This document shows positions 1 through 5,223 of a stretch of 5,223 bases of DNA, piece after piece. The position numbers and the translations under genes are program-made. Below the pieces are notes generated by a model, which saw only the letters and a program-made list of their open reading frames with translations, made no database searches and had not been told where the DNA came from. The DNA comes from Burkholderiaceae bacterium (GTDB lineage: Bacteria; Pseudomonadota; Gammaproteobacteria; Burkholderiales; Burkholderiaceae_C): positions 1,612,661-1,617,883 of the forward strand of contig CP059256.1 in the NCBI GenBank assembly GCA_013693755.1, written 5' to 3'. The stretch's first letter is position 1, and each line of letters starts with the position of its first letter.

Positions 1-162
1 ACCGCCGCGGGCGGGTTGTTTCAGACGTTTGCGCTGCTCGTGCTGGCGGTGGCGTCGTTGCTGGTGGCGGTGCTGACGCTGGCCACCGTCAAAGGGCTGC
101 GCGAAGGCAGCTGGCTCGCGCCGGAGACGGTGGCCGCGCTGCAGGTGGCCGCCGAGCGGTGA
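1..162 (+). CDS. C-terminal end of an integral membrane protein, probably a transporter (partial)
   Basis: Frame 1 is open from the left edge to a TGA at 160-162, giving the last 53 residues of a protein whose start lies outside the window. The segment FALLVLAVASLLVAVLTLATV (about residues 10-30 of the visible part) is uninterrupted hydrophobic sequence and reads as a final transmembrane helix. It is followed by a short polar tail ending in VAAER, which would be cytoplasmic if the preceding topology is typical. Too little is visible to name a family; a secondary transporter such as an MFS permease is possible but is a guess. The stop lies 20 bases upstream of the ATG of a CsoR-family regulator, and an alternative GTG start of that gene overlaps this stop (GTGA). 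The two genes are probably co-transcribed, so this may be the transporter controlled by the regulator. Confidence 0.75.
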   Translation, partial: TAAGGLFQTFALLVLAVASLLVAVLTLATVKGLREGSWLAPETVAALQVAAER

Positions 163-182
163 GCATCCTCGAGGTGAGTGGC

Positions 183-539
183 ATGCCCGATACGACCGAA
201 TCTTCCAAGTCCGCCCTCGCTTGCAGCCATGTGGCCGCCGCTGCGCCGCATGCGGCGCTGCAGTCGCCCGACGTGCGCAACGACTTGCTCAACCGCCTGC
301 GCCGCGCCGAGGGCCAGTTGCGTGGCATCCAGGGCATGATCGAGCGCGGGGAGGACTGCGGCAAGGTCGCACAGCAGTTTTCGGCGGTGCGCCGCGCGCT
401 CGACAGCTCGTATGTGCACATGACGGTGTGTCTGCTGCAGCAGGAAATCACCGCCCGCCTGCCCGAGGACGACGCCTTGCGCGCCAGCCTGCCGGTACTG
501 CTGGGCGAGCTGGAGGCGCTGCTGAGCCGGCGGTCCTGA
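183..539 (+). CDS. CsoR/RcnR/FrmR-family (DUF156) transcriptional repressor with atypical ligand positions
   Basis: The 118-residue protein carries the family signature: LLNRLRRAEGQLRGIQGMI (about residues 35-53), then EDCGKVAQQFSAVRRALDSS with Cys59. Members are small all-helical tetrameric DNA-binding repressors that respond to Cu(I), Ni/Co, formaldehyde or sulfane sulfur. In CsoR and RcnR the helix-2 ligands lie 25 and 29 residues after the first Cys. Here those places are Leu84 and Glu88, while His79 and Cys83 sit at +20 and +24. The N-terminal arm is longer than usual and contains C14, H16 and H23, which could supply further ligands. The effector is therefore unknown, and neither a copper nor a nickel assignment is supported. 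I chose ATG 183 because GAGGTG at 169-174 is a good ribosome binding site at suitable spacing. GTG 159 would add eight residues and overlap the upstream stop. The next gene follows after 21 bases. Confidence 0.88.
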   Translation: MPDTTESSKSALACSHVAAAAPHAALQSPDVRNDLLNRLRRAEGQLRGIQGMIERGEDCGKVAQQFSAVRRALDSSYVHMTVCLLQQEITARLPEDDALRASLPVLLGELEALLSRRS

Positions 540-560
540 AACCCGACCTACACTGCATTC

Positions 561-1936
561 ATGAGCACGATTCCGCCCCCGGTGCCACCCATGCGCGCGC
601 AGCGACGCGCCTGGACCTGCTGCCGCCCGACGACCCGCAACGCTTTCTGCTGCACGACGAGGTGCACGCCCGCCCGCCCGCGCGCATCCGCCTGCCGGCG
701 CTGGTGGTGTATGTGGCGGTGGCTAACGACGGCATCTCCCGCGAGGACGAATGGGCGCACCTGCGCGCGCTGCCAGGCCAGCAGGATTTGCCGCTGGCGG
801 CGCTGAACGGCAACTTTCTGCGCCTGCGGCTCTCCGGCTTCACCGTGAAGTGGGAGCGCCACACCGAGTTCACCCGCTACTCCATCGTGCAGCCGCTGCC
901 CGCCCATGCGGGGCTGGGCAGCGTTGAGCCGGTGCTGTTCCCCGACATCGCCGTGCCGGCCGAGTGGCTGCGCAGCATTCCGGGGCGGGTGATGGCTGCC
1001 ATCAAGCTGGCGATGGTGTCGGGCGCGCTGGACGACGTGACGCAGACGCTCGCGCAGGCCAGGGCCTGGTTCGGCGGGCACACGGTGGTGGCCTCGCTGA
1101 CCGGCCGGGGTGGCTCGTCGCTGGTGGTCACCGACCTCAGGCTGCGCGAAACCGGCTTCGAGCGCATGCTGGTGGTCTGCCCGCCCGGCACGTCGGAGAC
1201 GCGGGTGGGGCGCATCTCCGCGCGGCTGCTGGAGATCGAGACCTACCGCATCATGGCCCTGCGCGGGCTGCCGGTGGCCAAGGCCCTGACGCCGGTGCTG
1301 CTGCAGACCGAGCGCGCATTGGCCGACATCACCGCCCAGCTCGAAGCCAAGGCCACCGACGACCAGCAGCTGCTCGACACCCTGGTGGCCGAGGCGGCCC
1401 GCATCGAGCGCGCCACTGCCGAGCACGCCTACCGCTTTTCCGCCACCCGCGCCTACGACGAGCTGGTGCGCCAGCGCCTGACCGAACTGCGCGAACAGCC
1501 GATTCCGGGCACGCAGACGCTGGGCGAATTCATGCAGCGCCGGCTGTCGCCGGCCATGGCCACGGTGGCTGCGACGGCGCAGCGCCTGGCGTCGCTGTCC
1601 GAGCGGATTGCGCGCGCCAGCGCCTTGCTGCGCACCCGGGTGGACATTGCCCGCGAGGCGCAGAACCAGCAGCTGCTGGCCAAGCTCACGCGCGGGCAGG
1701 AACTGCAGCTGCGCCTGCAGTCCACCGTCGAGGGCTTGTCGATTGCGGCCATTTCGTACTACGTGGTGAGCCTGCTGCTGTACGTCGGCAAGGCGCTCAA
1801 GGGGGCGGGCGTGCCGCTGAACCCGGAAATGGCCGCCGGCGCGATGATTCCGCTGGTCTGGTGGGCCGTCTGGCGCACCACGCGGCGCATCCATGAAAAG
1901 CTCCATGCCGCCTCCGGCGCGCACCCGCCGGCATGA
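561..1936 (+). CDS. DUF3422 (COG4949-type) membrane-anchored protein, apparent frameshift near the start
   Basis: The frame ending in TGA 1934-1936 encodes a DUF3422 protein of unknown function. Conserved features are LLPPDDPQRFLLHDEVHARPP (617-679), FTVKWERHTEF (840-872), a long helical, probably coiled-coil middle (about 1240-1730), and two C-terminal hydrophobic segments (ISYYVVSLLLYVGKAL near 1752-1799 and AGAMIPLVWWAVW near 1834-1872) followed by a basic tail. The C terminus is thus likely membrane-inserted. The oddity is the start. In this frame there is no ATG, GTG or TTG between the previous gene's stop and the HARP motif; the first is a GTG at 662, inside the motif. ATG 561 begins a plausible N terminus (MSTIPPP) but in the frame shifted by one. 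One extra base, for example in the C run at 576-580, would join them into a protein of about 458 residues, plausible for this family. Alternatives are a CTG start at 611 or a true pseudogene. The stop overlaps the next gene's ATG. Confidence 0.8.
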
Positions 1937-2547
1937 ACCCGTCGACCCCGAACCCCTGGGACGAGCGCTTTGCCGGCCCCGAGTACAAGTACGGCACCGA
2001 GCCCAATGCCTTCCTGCGCGAGCAGGCGGCGCGGTTTGCGTCGCCGGCCGCGGTGCTGGTGCCCGGTGACGGCGAAGGGCGCAATGGCGTGTGGCTCGCG
2101 CGCCAGGGCCATGCGGTGACCTCGGTCGACTATTCCGCGCAGGGGCTGCAGAAGACCCGCGCGCTGGCCGAGCGCTTCTCGGTGGCGGTGCACACCGTGC
2201 TGGCGGACCTCTCTGAGTGGGCGCCGCAGCCGGCGGCCTTCGACGCCGTGGTGTCGGTGTTCGTGCACCTGCCGGCGTCGTTCCGCGCGGCGGCGCACCG
2301 CCGGCTGGCGGCAGGGCTGCGGCCGGGCGGCTGGTGGGTGCTCGAGGCGTTTCACCCGGCCCAGCTGGCCTTCGACAGTGGCGGCCCGAAAGACCCGGCC
2401 ATGCTGTACACACCCGAACGGCTCGATGCGGATTTCGACGGCCTGCTCGAGCCCGTGCTGCGCTGGCACGGCGAAGTGGAACTGGCCGAGGGCCCGGGGC
2501 ACCAGGGCCGCGCCCATGTGACGCGCTGGGTCGGACGCCGCCTCTGA
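1933..2547 (+). CDS. Class I SAM-dependent methyltransferase (TehB/TPMT-like small form)
   Basis: The 204-residue protein has a Rossmann-type methyltransferase layout. The N-terminal WDERFAGPEYKYGTEPN (9-25) resembles the lead-in of TehB-like and thiopurine-methyltransferase-like enzymes. Motif I is VLVPGDGEGRNGVWLA (41-56), the glycine loop that binds S-adenosylmethionine. D66 in VTSVDYS is the acidic residue at the end of strand 2 that normally holds the ribose. AD at 91-92 and FDAVVSVFVHLP (103-114) match motifs for adenine contact and strand 4, and GLRPGGWWVLE (129-139) is the usual post-motif loop. It is a soluble cytoplasmic enzyme; the substrate cannot be told. It overlaps the DUF3422 stop by four bases (ATGA) with no clear ribosome binding site, so translation is probably coupled. 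A tellurite or chalcogen-detoxification role is possible by resemblance only. Confidence 0.88.
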   Translation: MNPSTPNPWDERFAGPEYKYGTEPNAFLREQAARFASPAAVLVPGDGEGRNGVWLARQGHAVTSVDYSAQGLQKTRALAERFSVAVHTVLADLSEWAPQPAAFDAVVSVFVHLPASFRAAAHRRLAAGLRPGGWWVLEAFHPAQLAFDSGGPKDPAMLYTPERLDADFDGLLEPVLRWHGEVELAEGPGHQGRAHVTRWVGRRL

Positions 2548-2570
2548 AGCCTCTGCAGCCCCGCCAGGTC

Positions 2571-2615
2571 TGCCAAGATGGCGGTATTTGGTGCCAAAGC
2601 TGCCAAAACTGCCAG
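2571..2615. repeat. TGCCAA repeat cluster, candidate upstream activator sites
   Basis: TGCCAA occurs at 2571, 2592 and 2601, with TGCCAG at 2610; the last three are spaced exactly 9 bases apart. Two units also form inverted repeats: GCCA-AGA-TGGC at 2572-2582 and TTTGG-TG-CCAAA at 2587-2598. The cluster lies about 95-135 bases upstream of the sigma-54 promoter at 2707, which is the usual distance for enhancer sites of sigma-54 activators. Binding by the regulator encoded at the right end of the window is inference. A further TGCCAA lies at 3310-3315, in the gap between the DsrE and DUF2202 genes. Confidence 0.5.
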
Positions 2616-2618
2616 AAC

Positions 2619-2640
2619 GGCCGGCCGGTCGGCCTTCTTC
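2619..2640 (+). terminator. Possible weak terminator after the methyltransferase gene
   Basis: GGCCG (2619-2623) can pair with CGGCC (2630-2634) around a six-base loop, followed by TTCTTC rather than a clean T run. It lies 72 bases past the methyltransferase stop and before the sigma-54 promoter, where a transcript end would make sense. The stem is short and the sequence is GC-rich throughout, so chance pairing is quite possible. Confidence 0.25.
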
Positions 2641-2706
2641 GGCTGCGCGCATTGATCTCCATCATGTTCTGGTGACCGGGGCCCGGCTGTTCGAGGGTCT
2701 GCCGCA

Positions 2707-2723
2707 CTGGCACGGATGTTGCG
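2707..2723 (+). promoter_or_regulatory. Sigma-54 (-24/-12) promoter
   Basis: CTGGCACGGATGTTGCG matches the sigma-54 consensus TGGCACG-N4-TTGCW at every base except the last. The invariant GG (2709-2710) and GC (2721-2722) are separated by exactly 10 bases, as required. The predicted transcription start is near 2734, giving a leader of about 115 bases before the DsrE-family gene at 2849. Such promoters need an AAA+ activator with a GAFTGA loop, and one is encoded in this window on the opposite strand (4100-5223). No IHF site of good quality was found between repeats and promoter. Confidence 0.75.
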
Positions 2724-2778
2724 AACCCGGTGATCGCAGCGGGCCTTCACTGCGCGGCTCCGTCACCTCACCTTTACC

Positions 2779-2793
2779 CGCCTGTTTCAGGCG
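2779..2793 (+). other. Hairpin in the leader of the DsrE-family transcript
   Basis: CGCCTG (2779-2784) and CAGGCG (2788-2793) form a perfect six-base-pair stem with a TTT loop, about 45 bases into the predicted sigma-54 transcript and 55 bases before the DsrE start codon. There is no T run after it, so it is not an obvious terminator. It could affect transcript stability or be a protein-binding palindrome; no function is shown. Confidence 0.35.
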
Positions 2794-2848
2794 TGCGGTG
2801 GTGGGTCTGCTGCCTTGTTTCATCCGTTCACGCCCAGGGAGTGTCTTC

Positions 2849-3274
2849 ATGTCGGTTCGTCTTGGTTTGCTTGCATGCGCCCTCGCGGCTGCGTCCTCGT
2901 TCGCACAGGCGGCCGACGTGCCGGAGCTGCTGCTCTCCATCGACAGCGGCCAGCCCATGAGCCAGGGTGCCGCGCTGGCGCTGGCCACCCAGGCCCAGCA
3001 GCAAGGCGCGAAGGTGCGCGTGTTGCTGTGCGACGCCGGCGGCGATCTGGCGCTGGCCGGCCGCGAGATGCCGGCGCTCAAGCCGCGCAACGTCACGCCG
3101 CAGCAGATGCTGCAAGGCCTCATCAAAGGCGGCGCGAAGGTGGAGGTGTGTGCGCTGTACCTGCCCAACACCGGCCGCGCCCCGACCGAACTCATCGAGG
3201 GCGTGACGCCCGCGCAACCGGCCGACGTGGCCGCCTATCTGCTCAAGCCGGGCGTGCGCACCCTGGCCTACTGA
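2849..3274 (+). CDS. Exported (periplasmic) DsrE-family protein
   Basis: The 141-residue protein starts with a signal peptide, MSVRLGLLACALAAASSFAQA, with a likely cleavage after AQA at residue 21, so the mature protein should be periplasmic. The mature part has the DsrE/DsrF-like fold pattern: a strand LLLSID, a helix of Ala/Gln (41-52), KVRVLLCDAGGDLAL (55-69), PQQMLQGLIKGGAKVEVCALYLPN (84-107) and a C-terminal TP..PADVAAYLL. Cys61 and Cys101 lie where family members often carry the cysteines that bind persulfide or sulfane sulfur, but many DsrE-like proteins have no known role. ATG 2849 is preferred because AGGGAG (2836-2841) precedes it at seven bases and because the signal peptide begins there; upstream in-frame starts would bury it. 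It is the first gene after the sigma-54 promoter and is followed after 59 bases by a ferritin-like gene, likely in one transcript. Confidence 0.88.
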   Translation: MSVRLGLLACALAAASSFAQAADVPELLLSIDSGQPMSQGAALALATQAQQQGAKVRVLLCDAGGDLALAGREMPALKPRNVTPQQMLQGLIKGGAKVEVCALYLPNTGRAPTELIEGVTPAQPADVAAYLLKPGVRTLAY

Positions 3275-3283
3275 AGCCCCTGC

Positions 3284-3303
3284 GCGCCGCCGCGCGGCGG
3301 CGC
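3284..3303. repeat. Perfect 20-base palindrome between the DsrE and DUF2202 genes
   Basis: GCGCCGCCGCGCGGCGGCGC reads the same on both strands. As RNA it gives an eight-base-pair GC-only stem with a GCGC loop, 10 bases after the DsrE stop. No T run follows, so a classical terminator is unlikely. An inter-cistronic structure that protects the upstream message or tunes expression of the second gene is possible. Confidence 0.6.
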
Positions 3304-3333
3304 CTGAACTGCCAACGGCTTGGAGAAGCTCAC

Positions 3334-3957
3334 ATGAACGCGTCTGAAGCATTCGATACGCCGCACGGGGCGCACAGCCACCGCGCCGAGCATGTGCAGC
3401 ACATGCGGCAGCGGCTCACGGCCGGCCCGCGCGAGGCGCTGAGCGCGGCCGAGCAGCAGAATCTGCTGGCCCTGCGCGAGGAGGAAAAGCTCGCGCGCGA
3501 CGTCTACGCCACGCTGGCCGCGCGCTGGCACCTGCGGCCGTTCGAGAACATCGTCGGCGCCGAGCAGGCGCACATGGACATGGTGCAGGCCGCGCTCGAG
3601 CACCAGGGCCTGCCCGACCCGATGCAGGGCCTGCCCGCGGGCCGCTTCGCGTCGGCGCCGGTGCAGGCGCTGTACGAGCGCCTGTGCGCGCAGGGCCTGC
3701 AAAGCCCGCAGGAGGCGGTGGCCGTGGGGCTGCACGTCGAGGAGCTCGACATCGCCGACCTGCGGGCGGCGGCCGCGCGCACCGCCTCGGCGCGGCTGCG
3801 CGAGCTCTACGCCGAGCTCGAGCGCGGCTCGCGCAACCACCTGCGGGCGTTCTTTCGCTGGCAGCAGCAGCTCGGCGGGGCCTATGAGCCGCGCCATCTG
3901 CCCGTGGAAGCCTACCGGGCCATCGCCACGTCGCCCAAAGAGGCCTGTTGGCAGTAA
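3334..3957 (+). CDS. DUF2202 ferritin-like domain protein with His-rich N terminus
   Basis: The 207-residue protein matches the DUF2202 ferritin-like pattern. Helix 1 has LREEEKLARDVYATLAARW (47-65) with E49-E51. Helix 2 has FENIVGAEQAHMDMV (70-84) with an E77xxH80 pair. The linker has GLPDP (92-96). Helix 3 has AVGLHVEELDIADL (130-143) with E136/E137 and D139. Helix 4 has LERGSRNHLRAFFRW (162-176) with H169. These residues are arranged as expected for a four-helix dimetal (iron or manganese) site, though no reaction is established for the family. No signal peptide is visible, so it is probably cytoplasmic. The N terminus (11-23) holds five His in 13 residues, which could bind metal. GGAGAAG at 3322-3328 is a strong ribosome binding site five bases before the ATG. 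It lies downstream of the DsrE gene and is likely in the same sigma-54 transcript. An oxidative or metal stress role is inference. Confidence 0.88.
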   Translation: MNASEAFDTPHGAHSHRAEHVQHMRQRLTAGPREALSAAEQQNLLALREEEKLARDVYATLAARWHLRPFENIVGAEQAHMDMVQAALEHQGLPDPMQGLPAGRFASAPVQALYERLCAQGLQSPQEAVAVGLHVEELDIADLRAAAARTASARLRELYAELERGSRNHLRAFFRWQQQLGGAYEPRHLPVEAYRAIATSPKEACWQ

Positions 3958-3992
3958 AACGCCGAAACCCCAGCGTCAACCGGTCAGGTTTT

Positions 3993-4012
3993 GCTATCAA
4001 AATTAAAATAGC
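3993..4012. repeat. AT-rich inverted repeat GCTAT...ATAGC
   Basis: GCTAT (3993-3997) and ATAGC (4008-4012) flank the ten-base AT-only core CAAAATTAAA apart from its first C. It stands out sharply in this GC-rich window. It resembles a short intergenic repeat that I recall being scattered through Comamonadaceae genomes; this is from memory and unchecked. It lies 35 bases after the DUF2202 stop, between convergent genes. Confidence 0.55.
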
Positions 4013-4034
4013 GGGGTGGCTGGATTCAGCCCCG
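3998..4034 (-). terminator. Likely terminator for the sigma-54 activator gene
   Basis: Read on the minus strand, GGCTG (complement of 4027-4031) pairs with CAGCC (complement of 4018-4022) around a four-base loop. The stem extends by two more GC pairs past a one-base bulge. It is followed by GCTATTTTAATTTT, a T-rich tract. This sits 66 bases past the activator's stop codon at 4100, a suitable place. On the plus strand the same hairpin lacks a T tract, though it may still help end transcription from the DUF2202 side. The rest of 3958-4099 is GC-rich with no gene that I can support. Confidence 0.5.
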
Positions 4035-4099
4035 TGTGCGCGCCCGAGCGCGCCGGGGCGGCGCACGGCGGGCCGGCTGACGCGCCAGGGGGCTGCCGC

Positions 4100-5223
<1,124 letters not shown>

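Noticed and set aside
159..182. GTG 159 as start of the CsoR-family gene
   Set aside because: It overlaps the upstream stop as GTGA and could work by coupling, but ATG 183 has a well-placed GAGGTG site and gives the better-supported N terminus.
221..560. Upstream extension of the DUF3422 frame to ATG 221
   Set aside because: It would lie wholly within the CsoR-family gene in another frame and its residues look like an Arg/Ala-rich shadow.
576..582. Programmed -1 frameshift at the C run in the DUF3422 start
   Set aside because: The codons there do not form a proper X XXY YYZ slippery heptamer, and no downstream stimulator is evident so close to the start; a simple indel is more likely.
2650..2665. 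IHF site between the repeats and the sigma-54 promoter
   Set aside because: On the minus strand only the ATCAA half matches; the distal TTR part is absent.
548..2713. Very long minus-strand open frame (721 codons) opposite DUF3422 and the methyltransferase
   Set aside because: Its translation is Arg/Pro/Ala/His-rich low-complexity with no recognisable domain, typical of antisense frames in GC-rich DNA, and it lies over two clear genes.
2588..2848. Extension of the DsrE-family protein to a GTG at 2588
   Set aside because: It would place the clear signal peptide in the interior and would cover the sigma-54 promoter; ATG 2849 has its own ribosome binding site.
3416..4066. Minus-strand frame opposite the DUF2202 gene
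   Set aside because: Arg/Ala/Pro-rich shadow translation with no domain, lying over a well-supported gene.

Overview
This is a GC-rich (very high G+C third positions), gene-dense stretch from a proteobacterium, most likely a Burkholderiales/Comamonadaceae member. That placement is inferred from the codon bias, from a DUF3422 protein with the HDEVHARPP motif, and from a short AT-rich inverted repeat (GCTAT...ATAGC) of a kind I recall as common between Comamonadaceae genes. No database search was possible.

Left part (1-2547, + strand): the C-terminal end of an integral membrane protein, a CsoR/RcnR/FrmR-family regulator, a DUF3422 membrane-anchored protein and a class I SAM-dependent methyltransferase. 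The four are closely packed. The stop of the first lies 20 bases before the regulator's preferred ATG, and the last two overlap by 4 bases (ATGA). The DUF3422 gene has no ordinary start codon in its own frame near its conserved N terminus. A good ATG (561) lies one frame off, so a one-base indel or real frameshift near 576-600 is likely.

Middle part (2548-3957, + strand): a 301-base intergenic region holds a cluster of TGCCAA repeats (2571-2615) and, about 100 bases further on, a near-consensus sigma-54 (-24/-12) promoter at 2707-2723. It leads into a two-gene unit: an exported DsrE-family protein (2849-3274) and a DUF2202 ferritin-like protein with a His-rich N terminus (3334-3957). A perfect 20-base palindrome sits between the two genes.

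Right part (3958-5223): a convergent intergenic spacer with the AT-rich inverted repeat and a likely terminator for the minus strand, then a sigma-54-dependent activator on the minus strand. The activator shows Walker A, GAFTGA, Walker B, WPGNVREL and a Fis-type helix-turn-helix. Its reading frame runs off the right edge, where a PAS-like tail is visible.

Main hypothesis: the activator drives the sigma-54 promoter at 2707 through the TGCCAA cluster, so activator, DsrE protein and DUF2202 protein form one locally wired, signal-responsive module. The signal would be sensed by the activator's N-terminal domain outside the window. The parts are seen in the sequence; the wiring is inference.
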